Part shown: positions 49,249 through 60,209 of the stretch, one piece after another | How positions within the stretch are numbered: position 1 is the first letter of the stretch | Layout of the letters: each line of letters begins with the position of its first letter | NCBI RefSeq assembly: GCF_030272615.1 | Contig: NC_081408.1 | Location: 340,040,793 to 340,104,792, forward strand | Direction of reading: 5' to 3' | DNA: 64,000 nt | Source of the DNA: Cryptomeria japonica | Lineage: Eukaryota > Streptophyta > Pinopsida > Cupressales > Cupressaceae | Translations under genes and position numbers: made by a program | The notes under the pieces: generated by a model | Told to the model about the DNA's origin: nothing | Seen by the model: the letters and a program-made list of their open reading frames with translations, nothing else | Database searches by the model: none

Positions 49249-49420
49249 ACATAAACGGGCTTACAGACTACATAAATGCACCCATACTACATAGATGCGC
49301 CTACACAACATAGACGCACTCGCATCTAACACAAACGCTGCTAAATTCATAAACGTGCCTGGCACAAACAAAAACATCCCTATTCTACCCAGACGCGCCT
49401 GGAACCAACACAGATGCACC
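49249..49420 (-). repeat. inverted leader motif cluster (antisense copy of GCATCTGTGTT)
   Basis: On the minus strand about eight copies appear: GGTGCATCTGTGTTGG, GGCGCGTCTGGG, GGCACGTTTATG, AGCGTTTGTGTTAG, GTGCGTCTATGTTG, GGCGCATCTATGTAG, GGTGCATTTATGTAG and GCCCGTTTATGTC. The consensus equals that of 27870-28070 and 35370-35553 but on the opposite strand, upstream of the antisense PMD ORF. Confidence 0.78.
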
Positions 49421-49955
49421 TTAGCATTTTTTTCCACCGCTTGACATACCGAAAGCACATTTATTACCTACATAGCATGCATTTATGAGAATATTTAATG
49501 TGACAAAGTACAAGGAGGTTTTGCGGTACTCACCGGCTCTTCTGCATCTGTTGGCCTCTAAAATCGGTGAACGCAATCGAATCTATGCACCAAAACCATC
49601 GCTGCTGACTGTTGACTACTCTCTGCTCTCTCTGCAATCTGATCTCTTGGATGTGTGGATGACAATGAGGATGTTTTCCCCTCGTAGTCTATCTTATAGA
49701 CTTCCCTTGCCCTAGCACTAGACCTAGTCTCCCGAGTTAGTCTTCTTTATCCCATGACACTATCACTCAATCTTATCTGGTCAGTCCATTCTACCCATTC
49801 TTTCTTATCGAGAGATTGTCTACGATCTTTTCAGACATTTTCATCCAATCTCTCGAGAGGGCATATCATTCCCATCTTGGGGCAACTTTGTATCAGTTTA
49901 TCTTATCTTCTTTGAAACAACGCGACAAGTTGCATTGTCTCCAAGAGGAGCAAAA

Positions 49956-50660
49956 TGTAGACACCTAAAATTTTCCTGTCTAATTAAATAAACATCTTTA
50001 TTTATTTAATTAATTCATTTATCCTCTTCTAGCCTTATTTCTTATTTAAATAAATACTTTTATTTATTTAAATTACCCTTTTCCTAAATTAAATAAATAT
50101 TTTTATTTATTTAATTGATCCCACTTCCTCTATTAATTAAATGAATCTTTATTTATTTAATTACTTCATTAGCCTTTTCCACCTATGACACATGCCATTC
50201 ATCTCTTACTTCGTACACTACCTACCCTCTCATTATTTTCTTATTTCCTCTACCTATCCTCTAATCTTAGCCGACCATTTATCTTTTACACCTCTCAATC
50301 TTATCCATCCATTTCTTATTGTGTCTTGTATATAAGGAGATGCTTCCTTCATTATCAACCCTCGACTACTCTATGCTTTCAAACTTTCATATGCAATCAA
50401 GCCTACTTGCAACCACATTTCCGTTCTTTGTTGAGCTCTTGTGCACACATAAAATCTGAGATGAAATATATCAAGCAAGATCAATGGAGATAGGAAGAAT
50501 GGAGATTAAAACCCTATTGGACATGTGATGGTATAATCTTTGTGATTTCATTGGATTTGCATTGTCTTAGGTAATCGTCATATGTTATGGTGGATCTTTG
50601 TTGTTGTTAGGCTAGGTTTTTGTGGTTGAATCTATTTAGTCTTTCAATATTGTTGTTATC
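49956..50660 (+). repeat. 3' LTR of the Tat element, missing its last 17 bp
   Basis: It starts TGTAGACACC after a purine-rich tract and matches 26993-27690. One additional AT palindromic unit of ~46 bp is present (about 50059-50105) and a 12-bp duplication near 50485. The last 17 bp, ending ACCATAAACA in the 5' LTR, are replaced by repeat X. Confidence 0.85.
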
Positions 50661-51576
50661 TATTTAGTTTTTTCATATTGTAAGAATGATTTTCATACTT
50701 AGAGATTAAATTTCTAATTTATAAATTTGATTCTAATGTTTCTTAGTTTTTTAATTCTACAAACTAAATTCAATGTCTATTTGGATCGTGGAGCTTCAAT
50801 GATGAATTCAATACTTTTAATAAAAGTTGGAAGATGACATACAACAAATATAAAAGATGTAATGTTAAAATGATGATAATAAATTAGAAATTGAAACTAC
50901 ATAGTAAATGAGGAGAGAGGAAGGAGGTGATGAAAAGCATGTGAAAGAATACAATAATGAAGAGAAGAAGGATTTTTGAACTGTAGAGAACAATCTCAAT
51001 TACAAATTTTAGGTGAAATTACAAAAGGCACATATAATGGATTTTAAGATCTTGGTGAATGGCAAAGAACTCAATTATATTTTTTGCAAAGATGAAAGTT
51101 GAGGCTCTAAAAGGAGAGATCCTATCAAAAGCTTAAATCTTATTTAAGTTTCAATGAAAAATGTGAACACACATGTCCTCAATTTGATTCTAAAAATAAT
51201 TATTTAGGATCAATTCTTTCACAATTCATTTGAATAATAAAATCATTACTTTTTGTTTCTTCATATTTGACCTTCAATAGACAAAATCAAGCAATGAACG
51301 ATGTGGAATTCAATGGATTGAAGCAGGTTAAGGATAAGTTTTTTAGAGAAAGATTTCTTAATGATTGACATTTAATCAAAAGAAGATAGTGATAAAATTG
51401 TTAAATAGAAAACACACACACGTAGATTCTTCATATTTGGCCTTTAATAGATAGAATGAAGCAATGGATAGGGTGGAATTAAATGGAAAGTAGTAGGTTT
51501 AGGATAAATCTTTTAGAGAAAGGTTTCTTAACGATTACCTTAATCAACAGAGATAGTGATGAGATAGTCAAATGGA

Positions 51577-51596
51577 ACACACACACACACACACAC
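51577..51596. repeat. (AC)10 microsatellite in repeat X copy 2
   Basis: Ten AC units at the position of the (AC)7 in copy 1. Confidence 0.9.
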
Positions 51597-52317
51597 TAGT
51601 TAAAACTTATTATTATCATCAAATTTATTGACTATTTATGTAAAATAATGTGAATGCTAAATCATAAACATGGATGAATGTGTTTGGTTATTGAATCCTT
51701 ATATTTGTATCAATGGGCTTCTTCCTCTCTTTTTTCTTTTGGTATTTTTGAATATTGTGAAATTTCTAAATCCAAGTAATGTAATTGAATGTATAAATCA
51801 AACCAATCTCCTTTTACTTTTATTTTCCTAAAATTTAAATATTTGTACTTACCATTTGCAAAATTGAACATTTCATTTAAGGATGAACTTTTTATCATCT
51901 TCATCTTAGACTTAAAAATAGCTCTATCATTATACTAATTGGACTTGAAGTTCATAACTTTGTAGTTGTGCAAGTTTGAATTTTGAAGTTGTAACATATG
52001 CAAAGAAAAAATGTCATTGTAGAACTGAAAAATCTTGGCCAAAATTAAATTTCTACTTATACCGCTAGCTAGTAGTGTCTTTCAAAAGGTCACAAACTTG
52101 GTAGGGGACCAAATCCTACTCACAATCTCCCTTGAGTACACTTGTAGTAACTCAAATGGATTTCCATAAATTCTTAAAAAAGAGTTAACAATATAAACAA
52201 TATCATTTTTAGACTCCTTAAGATCCCATGGAATGTTTCTCTCATCATCATTAATCATTAGTAACCCCTAAGAAAAACCTTGTGCTAAGTACCAACACAA
52301 AGAGTAATTCCACAATG

Positions 52318-52710
52318 CTAATGTTGCACTACTCTAACTTTCATGTGACATCCACTAAGATTGCAGTCTATGGTGTCCACTCTACCACAATCACTAGTAT
52401 ATACTATAATTAGATCATTACAAACCCTCAAGGTGCAAAGATATGTGTCACACAATAAATCATCAAAATAAAAAATCTCACTGCAAATCTTGTTAAAGAG
52501 ACAATCCAATACACTCAAAACCATGCAATTAGTTGCCAATATTAATGCAAGGTCTGAAATTTTCTTAATCAAAATCATAGGGTGACCATTAAACATTGAA
52601 ATGTGAGATAAAAGCGAAGGAACCAAATATAAAACCTCATTCCCAATGAGTTGCATGCATGCATTATCAAATTGCATTATCTTCCTTGCAGGAAATTTCT
52701 TAGTTTTCAT
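52318..52710 (-). pseudogene. unknown minus-strand ORF of repeat X, copy 2 (longest)
   Basis: 130 codons from ATG 52710, beginning MKTKKFPARKIMQFDNACMQ. The body contains HISMFNGHPMILIKKISDLA, ILATNCMVLSVLDCLFNKI and VDTIDCNLSGCHMKVRVVQH. The TAG at 52318 corresponds to an Arg codon in copy 1, so the original frame was longer. It has six Cys and no transmembrane segment or known catalytic motif that I can see. Conservation of the frame in three copies makes it more than a chance ORF, but I recognise no family. A host exon carried by the repeat is one possibility. Confidence 0.4.
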
Positions 52711-53170
52711 AATAATCTATTGTATACCTTCTGATGGCTCCTTCTTGTTTGAACTATCCTCTTTCTTCTTTGATAATTTCTATTTTAATCATGTCTTCTT
52801 CAAGAGATGTTGTTAAAGTCTTTCTCCTCATCCTTCTATTGTTTCCCCTTGATCCTTTGTTTTCTCTCCTAAGGGCAGGATTTCACTCTCTTCCCCTCCT
52901 GGTGAGATTATAGATGATTATATTGCTTGGAATGTGGTTCATACATGGAGAAAAGGTCACGTTCCCTTTTCTCTTCCTCTTCCTTGGGTCGAGTAAGAGT
53001 TGTGTTTGGTTGAGGTCGAGATATTTGCTTCCTACCAATTTGAAGCTCTAATCAAAAGCTTTGTCTCTACTTTCTTTTTGGCTTCTTTGGTTATCTCACA
53101 ACTTGTGAAATCCTTCTTTCCTACCTAGTAGGCCATTATGTAAGGATTTGTGTCTTCTCCCAATTTACGT

Positions 53171-53200
53171 AATTTGGTGACCCTTGGCCCCTGAAAATGA
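53171..53200 (-). repeat. 30-bp inverted filler at the X/Y junction
   Basis: The reverse complement of this block matches 60144-60173 at 28 of 30 positions and 54406-54435 slightly less well. It is found neither in repeat X nor at the corresponding internal site of Y (58770-58800). Confidence 0.8.
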
Positions 53201-54471
53201 ATATTCAGGAAGTGTGTGGTGAAAAGGCAAATAAGTATCAGGAAGAAAAAATATTATATGATAGTGGAAAAAGTCCCTTGTATGATGAAGTCCTAGGGAA
53301 GTATGAAGAAATATTCTTCAAAAATGAATCATCTTTTAATTCTTCTTCTAAAGTTCATTTACGTACAATTCATGCACAAGAGGATATTTCAATAGGTGGC
53401 ATTTATGAAGACATTATTCCTGAAAATAAAGCATGTGATGTACTCAAGGAGGATAAAACATTTGAGGAGGATGTAATAATAACCGATTTCTGAAATGTTT
53501 TCACAGTGTTGGATAATAATAATCATGAAAAATTTTATGTATTGGAAGGCACTTCAGCAAATGAAGACATTATTCAAGGTGATGATGACTCTTAGGAAAA
53601 TTCCCATGAAGTAATGTTTCAGAGACTATTAGAGAAAAGGAAATAATATAAGAGAAGGCAGATGTGATACTTCAGCACAACATTGTTAAAAATGATATGT
53701 ACCCAAAGTCTCTTTGTGAGAAGGGTAAAATATTTCCGAATCATAGGGAGATAGAAAATATGTTTGAAGGTGATATTTGTTCAGGTTCTCATTTTGATAA
53801 AATCATATGCGATGAAGATTCCTATGTGTGCCCTAATTTACTAATTAAGAAAAATGAACAATATGGGACATAATCTCAAAGGGATAATATTTTGAACTAC
53901 TGCAATAGGGGTTGTGTTAAGTCCAATTCAGATATTGCAGTCAGAGGCCCATATATTGTTCAAGAAAGAACAAGTGGAATAAATTTTATTTTCCCTCCAA
54001 AGAATGATACACACTAAGAAAATATGTTATACAATGAAAGGAGTATTTAGATTTCTGACATTGAGAGTTTTGATGGAAGTTATGTTAGGGTGCAATCCAC
54101 ATATGATAGTGAAAGTGATTGGAAATATTTTTTCAAGAAAGTGAGGCATGGTGAAATATTAGAATTTTTAGACAAACATTGGATAAATGTTTTTAAGGAT
54201 TACATATCCAGAAACCAAATGTGATAAAGGATATGAGTATAATGATTTAGTAATGATTATGGGATGCAATTATGAAAAATATAGCAAAGTGGAAAAAATG
54301 AGTACATCAATTTATATGGTTAGTAAAGAGGATGATCATACAATCAAAAGGTGCATATTGCTACAAGATGGGAATCAATTTTTTGACAAAGGAAAGAAAT
54401 GATGTTCATTTTTGGGGGCTAGGGGTCACCAAATTAAACTCAGATAGGGATCTATAGAAAGGAGGAGAAAA
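53201..54471 (+). pseudogene. Y element internal 3' half, truncated extra copy
   Basis: It is homologous to 58802-60209 of the complete Y unit. It contains the acidic ORF2 frame with patches KYEEIFFxNESSFNSSSKV and CDKGYEYNDL, broken by several stops. It lacks the gag half, which was lost at the rearranged junction at 53171-53200. It ends in the PPT AGAAAGGAGGAGAAAA at 54456-54471 before the first Y LTR. Confidence 0.75.
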
Positions 54472-57400
54472 TGCATAATTCCAGAAGAATACTAATGGTG
54501 AAATGCAAGAGTTTTCAATCCATGCTTGGTATCTCAAACATTTCTTCTTTTAAATATGAGGGAGTATTTCTTATACCTTAGTAGTATAAGTTCCTATTCC
54601 TATTCCTGAATTCATTTTATATGTATTATGGTCTAATTTCTAGAGATAACTAGGATCTTTCTATGTCCTTTGAAAGAATAGACATCCCCAGAAAGAGCCA
54701 CTGTTAGCACATATTTTTGCAAAAATTTATGTGCTATTATGGAGCATTTACTGCTGGTTTGCATGTGCAGGAACCTTATTAGCATGAGAAAAGTTCTCTA
54801 AGGATCAGTTGTTTCAAGAGTGTAAAGGTATCAATTGGGCACACTAAGAGCATGCCCTAAGTATAGACAGCACAAGGAATCTAGTATGGGGGAATTTATC
54901 AGTGGAGAAGTAATTATGGTATAATCTAAGATTATTTTTTAGTATGTATTAGACTTTGTGGGATAGCTAGGATCACTATTATTCATGGTGGATGGCTCAT
55001 TTTTTCAAAACTACAAAATTTCAATTATCGACATAAGTAGTCTTGATGAAACAACATTGGCAAGAAAAAGAAGGATTATCGGCAAGACATTCACCGATAA
55101 ATCAGAAGGAGGACTCATTGGAGCACTTAAATGATATTCAACATGATGTGTACTCTTAGGAAAGTCATACCATTAGGATAGATTGTTCCGATGAGGCAAA
55201 AGGAGGGTGTTTACTATCGGCATGCCTTGGATTATCAGAAAAGTGTAAAAATTGTTATATCGATAGCCGATGAGGCTATCGATGTAACTTGTAATGATGA
55301 AAAGGTAGTGCAGATCATAGACTTATAGCATCAAGAGATCAGAAATAATGAAAAAAATCTATCTTGATACCCGATGACTGAAGGGAACTGAAGGTGGGTC
55401 CATCGGAGAAGAAGACCATATCGAGATAGTGCAGAAATAGTTGGGCTGATCCCTGATGATATGGAGAATCAAAAGGCAGAACCATCAATATTAATCTTAC
55501 CGATAAAAAAGACTTGGAGATATAAAGCATAGAAGTGCATCAGAGTAACATCAAGACTTTGGGAGGAATAGAAAAAGGCTATTGCAACCCCCGATGAATA
55601 TAAAAGCTCCTGTGGGGATATTAGTATGAGTTATACTGACAAAGTAACATAGATTATGTTGGCATATGCACACTCCAATGAGACATTGTAGGTGATTAAA
55701 GGTTTTGTCATTGATGGAAACCTTACAATCCTATGTCACTGGCAAGACATTCCACCGATAGTAGCAAAACAGACTCTACTCCGATACTTAGACTACCGAG
55801 ACCAATAGGGAAAGGAAGATACCAACATAGAGGCCGACAGGATTTTGGTTGTAATATATTTTGTTTAATATTGTAAAATCATTGTAAGCTGACTTGGCAT
55901 GATGTAAAATGACTCATATATATAAGAGTTCATTGTAGAACATTAAAAAAGAAGTTAGAGATGTGAAATATGGATTGTAATTAGGCAGACCTATTATGTG
56001 AAATATAGGTTAAGGGTTTATGTAAGAAGCAGAGCAGAAACCGGTACTAGATCTAGCATTATAGATGCTATTCTGAAGCAGTACAAGACACTGATACAAT
56101 CTATTTTGTAAGTCAGTGAGACTTCTATTTTGAGTAGTGTGCTCTAGGTACTTGGCCTTCCTGCATGTGCAGGCCCCTTTTGTAGCAATAATATTCTCTT
56201 ATTGGCCAATAAGTGAATATTGTGGGTCACAAATCCCACCAAGGTTTTTCCCACACCAAGTTTACTCATTAAAATATTGTGTTATGGTGTGTCTCTTATG
56301 TGGTTGCTTTTATTTCTGTTTATTGCATTATTCTCTACTTACCGGTACACAGTTCTAATATGCTCTACATGTTTTAAGTTAAGAAAATCTAAATATCAGT
56401 TAGATACTGATTCACCCCCCCTCTCAGTATCTATGGGAATCCTAACAGATTAAAGATTCATCAAGATGTCGGGAGGTTGAGTTTTATGCTATGTCAAATC
56501 CCGATAGGATTGTTATGGTTGATGGTAAATTGCAAGGTATTCTCATCGAGAAGAGTTATGCCGATACAACCAAAGGTAAGTTTTTATGTTTGATTTAATG
56601 AATACCTAATTTTCTTTCTCTCATGCAGGATTTGTTTATCGGTAAGACAATGGCACTGAGGAGTATACAAGCGGAAGAAACTAGGGGAATGCCTAAGATC
56701 TTAGTCTATGAACTTAGGTGTTTGTCATGTTGTAATTACATGTCTTTAGTTGCAAATTAGGCAGTCGTTAGGAATAGACGCATCAGTTTGAATTTTGTTC
56801 GCATCCCTTCAGTTATGTATATAATGGGATACCAAAACCGACGATGGGGGAGATAGATGGGGAGACAGCTTGTAAGGGTTGTAGTATTATGTACTAGAGA
56901 AGTCTATGGGAAGAAGAAGTATCTGTTGATGCAAATTGATTGTAATGGAGTATCTTCAAGTGTAGCTTTTGTATGCAATACCAATTCAAAGATTAATATA
57001 CAAGGTTCATTGTTTCTATCCAAGATGTTGTATACTTTCTGTGTTGTTGAATTAATTTTGTCCTCTTCATAAACCTACTTTTGGACTTATTGTGATGTGC
57101 CATCACATGACATTGCACTAAATATGGAATTGTTTTTTTCATTATTTATGTAACACATATTGAAACCTTCATAGTGATAGTTAATATTATCTCTTGAGTT
57201 GATCGAATTGGTTGTCCACAAAGTAACATCTATATCCTTGGATAGAGGCATTGGTTTGTTATTTATCTTATGGGTTGGGATTGTTATGCATAAGGTCCTT
57301 ATTAGAGAAACAATTTTCTAAATCCTATATGAACTGATATGTACATGATTTATGCAAGTCTTAAGAGCAATCATTTTCATAATACATTTTAATTTATTTT

Positions 57401-57686
57401 CTTTTATCAACATTCAAGAAGCATTCAAATAAAAGCACATAATAAGGTATAGTAGTAGAAACTATTGCCATTCTTGTAGAAGGTTGTCTTAATAAAACTT
57501 TAAATCCAATTTAAATAACCTCTTAGCGCTTGAGAGAGAAAGGTATACCCACCTAGGTTTAGTGGAGCCTTAAGTGTAGAGGGATTTGTTCGTCGACTAT
57601 CCCTGTTTGTTGGCCAAGTCTACTTGGATAAGTTAAGGGCTTGGCAAATCCTTAAGTTTTCCAATCTATGGTTCTAGGCACCAACA
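54472..57686 (+). repeat. first Y LTR, interrupted by a solo LTR
   Basis: It is homologous to 60210-62628 and ends GGCACCAACA. The start TGCATAATTC is placed directly after the PPT; TGTTAGCACA at 54703 is an alternative. It is rich in CCGAT/ATCGG pentamers between 55030 and 55810. The insertion at 55657-56447 splits it. Confidence 0.65.
55657..56447. repeat. 791-bp Copia-like solo LTR with GATTA duplication
   Basis: Termini are TGTTGGCATA and GGGAATCCTAACA, flanked by perfect GATTA duplications (55652-55656 and 56448-56452). The paralogous Y LTR reads through without it at ~61394. Near the 3' end TACTGA and TCAGTA flank a C-rich loop, as in the Sirevirus-like LTR at 4311-5474, which suggests a related Copia lineage. 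Confidence 0.9.
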
Positions 57687-57988
57687 GATTGGTGACTCTA
57701 CTGGGGAGTTGTCATACATAGTTTGACATTCACCTAGAAGCTTTAGTGTTTTTTCATTGAAGATTTGATAAGTTTTATTTCCCCCATGCGAGTCACACAA
57801 CAGATTGGTGACTACTGGGGAGTTGTCTATAAAACATCAATTCTTGAATCTCATTTAAGGTGCTCTACTGGAAGGAAGAACCCAAGAGCTTAATAAGTAA
57901 TTGTTCCTCCATAGGAGGTGGTGACTCTACCTAATAAGAAGTTTTATTTCAATTGGTGACTCTACTAGGGGAAGAGACCCAGAGGGAG
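57687..57988 (+). other. Y leader with four PBS-like repeats
   Basis: ATTGGTGACTCTACTGGGGAG follows the LTR end directly. Variants recur at about 57803, 57919 and 57952, the second even preceded by an LTR-end-like CACAACAG. GGTGACTC...CTGGGGA blocks at this position are usual in Tat-like Gypsy elements. Which repeat is the functional PBS cannot be told. Confidence 0.6.
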
Positions 57989-58672
57989 ATGAAAAATTTC
58001 CTTTTTGAAAATATTTCAAAGAAAGCCTTTTATTCAGATGGCATTAGGCCATTGGATCTCAATGGCTTTCAATGTATTCCAAACAGGTTGTTCCCTCAGC
58101 TTTCACAACTTGTACCAAAATTCCATGGGGAATATGATGAATTAACAATTGATCATTTGGATGTATTTTATACATTTGTAAAGGATTATGAGGTTTATGC
58201 AGAAGATGATGTGATGAAATTATTTGTCAGGACTTTGAAGGACAATGCAAGATAATCTTATGAATCACTCCCTATACATAGAATTTCATCATGGAGGGAG
58301 TTGGAGAAATGGTTCCTTGATGTGTTTTATGATGCAGGTGAAGAGGGAAGTATGAGCTATGAGCCAGAGGAAGACCAACAATACATAATAAAAGCAAAAG
58401 TTAGTATGTCTCCTTTGGATGAATTTATTGACATAGAAAAATATGAAGATGAATCTACAACACAATTATTTATAAGGATGTTCAATATATACACAAAAAT
58501 ACCTTCAAACATCAAGCCCCCATTTTCAATAAAAATGCATGAGTTGGAGATTTATCATGATCCTCAGGTAAGGCTTCTACTTGAGACTTTTTATGAAAAC
58601 ATGTTAGAGGAAGAATCTGGTGATAAAGTAGAAATTATGGATTTAAGTACTTGGAAGAATCCATATGTGTAG
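57989..58672 (+). pseudogene. gag: Y gag-like ORF
   Basis: The ATG at 57989 gives about 228 codons. Residues ~45-110 resemble the retrotransposon gag core: KFHGEYDELTIDHLDVFYTF, KLFVRTLKDNA and SSWRELEKWFLDVFY, with the F-G...HL..F...V.KLF..TL pattern. The TAA at 58253-58255 sits where gag usually has a Trp. A Pro-containing segment and IYHDPQVRLLLETFYENML follow. There is no zinc knuckle. The downstream frame is offset by one base and overlaps the end, so a frameshift separates it from ORF2. Confidence 0.65.
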
Positions 58673-60140
58673 GTATAGACATAAATAATAAAGAGGAAAC
58701 ATTCCTCGGTCCCGAAGAAATTTTGTATTTGTTAGATAAAGAAGATGAAAGATATATTCAAAAGAATGATCCAAAAAAATTTAAGATAAAAGATTCAATG
58801 CATATTCAGGAAGTGTGTGGTGAAAAGGAAAATAAGTATTAGGCAGGAAAAATATTATATGATGGTTGCAAAATTCCCTTGTATGATGAAGTCCCAGGGA
58901 AGTATGAAGAAATATTCTTCAGAAATGAATCATCTTTTAATTCTTCTTCTAAAGTTGATTTACATACAGTTCATGCACAGGAGGATATTTCAATAGGTGA
59001 CATTTATGAAAACATTATTCCTAAAAATAAAGCATGTGATGGACTCCAGGAGGATAAAACATTTGAAGAGGATGTAATAATAATCAATTTCCCAAATGTT
59101 TTCACTATGTTGCATAATAATCTTCATAAAAAAATTCACTATGTTGCATAATAATCTTCATAAAAAAATTATGTATAGGAAGGCACTTCAGCAAATGAAG
59201 ACATTATTCAAGGTGATGATGACTCTTAGGAAAATTCCCATGAAGGTATGCCTAAAATTTCTGTATTTTCGGGTTCATTGTTTGAAAAGTATATGGGAGA
59301 AGATATATCGCAAAGTAATGTTTCAGAGACTATGAGAGAAAAGGAAATAATATATGAGAAGGTAGATGTGATACCTCAGCACAACATTTTTAAAAAGGAT
59401 ATGTACCCAAAGCCTCTTTGTAAGAAGGGTAAAATATTTCCGAAGCATAGGGAGATATAAAATATGTTTGAAGGTGGCATTTGTTCAGGTTCTCATTTTG
59501 ATAAAATCATATGTGATAAATATTCCTATGTGTGCCCTAATTTACTAATTAAGAAAAATGAAATATCTTTTTAAAGTAAGGAGGTGTAAAAATGAACAAT
59601 ATGGCACATAATCTCAAAGGGATAAATAGTTTGAATTATTACAACAGGGGTTGTGTTAAGTCCAATTCAGATATTGCAGTGGGAGGCCCATATATTTTTC
59701 AAGAAAGAACAAGTGGAATAAATTTTATTTTCCCTCCAAAGAATGATACACACTTAGAAAATGTCATATACAATGAAAGGAGTATTTAGATTTCTAACAT
59801 TGAGAGTTTTTATGAAAGTTACATTAGGGTGCAATCCACATATGATAGTAAAAGTGATTGGAAATATTTTTACAAGGAAGTGAGGCATGGTGAAATATTA
59901 GGGTTTTCAAATAAACATTGGATAAATGTTTTTAGGAATACATATCCAGAAACCAAATGTGATAAAGGATATGAGTATAATGATTTAATGATGATGATGG
60001 GATGCAATAATGAAAAATGTAGCAAAGTGGAAAAAATGAGTACATCGATTTATATGGTTAGTAAAGAGGATGACCATACAATCAGAAGGTGCATATTGCT
60101 ACAGGATGGGAATCTAGTTTTTGATAGAGGAAATAAATGA
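58660..60140 (+). pseudogene. Y ORF2, acidic unknown protein, decayed
   Basis: The frame overlaps the gag end. It is rich in Asp, Glu, Lys and Asn, with short conserved patches also found in the truncated copy at 53201-54402 (EVCGEKxNKY, EDISIGxIYExIIP, SIYMVSKEDDHTI). Stops and frame changes break it, including a 34-bp tandem duplication at 59101-59168. No protease, RT, RNase H or integrase motif is seen. I do not recognise it; it could be an accessory domain specific to this element or decayed gag-pro sequence. Confidence 0.45.
59101..59168 (+). repeat. 34-bp perfect tandem duplication in Y ORF2
   Basis: 59101-59134 and 59135-59168 are identical (start TTCACTATGTTGCAT). The matching place in the truncated copy near 53500 has a single unit. 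The length is not a multiple of three, so it shifts the frame. Confidence 0.92.
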
Positions 60141-60193
60141 TGTTCATTTTCGGGGGCCTAGGGTCACCAAATTAAACTCAGATAGGGATCTAT

Positions 60194-60209
60194 AGAAAGG
60201 AGGAGAAAA
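60194..60209 (+). other. polypurine tract of Y
   Basis: AGAAAGGAGGAGAAAA, followed by TGCATAATTC. The identical sequence at 54456-54471 precedes the first LTR. Confidence 0.6.

Larger units (their letters stand above)
47018..49955. other. 3' untranslated region of the Tat element (antisense leader side)
   Basis: No plus-strand gene is supported. It contains a degenerate ~30-bp tandem array split by a solo LTR, a ~95-bp direct duplication, the inverted motif cluster 49249-49420, and a purine-rich CCAAGAGGAGCAAAA end before the 3' LTR (candidate PPT at 49941-49955). Confidence 0.65.
26993..50660 (+). mobile_element. Tat-lineage Ty3/Gypsy retrotransposon with antisense PMD ORF
   Basis: LTR starts TGTAGACACC at 26993 and 49956 bound a body with gag, protease, RT, RNase H, a second RNase H, and integrase, in that order. 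A dual RNase H is the hallmark of the Tat clade (Ogre, Retand and relatives). Without the nested Copia (28864-34939) and solo LTR (47207-48842) the element is about 16 kb. The last 17 bp of the 3' LTR are missing, so no target duplication can be checked. LTRs differ at roughly one base in twenty outside repeat-unit indels, more than in the nested Copia, consistent with an older insertion. Confidence 0.88.
50661..53170. repeat. repeat X, copy 2
   Basis: It matches 7960-9701 plus 13933-14475 without the solo LTR, and so shows the empty target site at ~52620-52640. It has ~195 bp (51690-51885) absent from copy 1. That segment holds a 64-codon minus-strand frame (51710-51904) with no recognised domain. 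It ends abruptly at the filler 53171-53200. Confidence 0.8.

Noticed and set aside
49261-49458. 65-codon minus-strand frame in the inverted motif cluster
   Set aside because: Low-complexity reading through the motif array; no domain, and the frame is not shared with the plus-strand clusters.
53171-54435. A TIR DNA transposon bounded by GGTGACCC inverted ends
   Set aside because: The complete Y unit has only the right-hand copy of the block, and no target duplication or transposase is seen.
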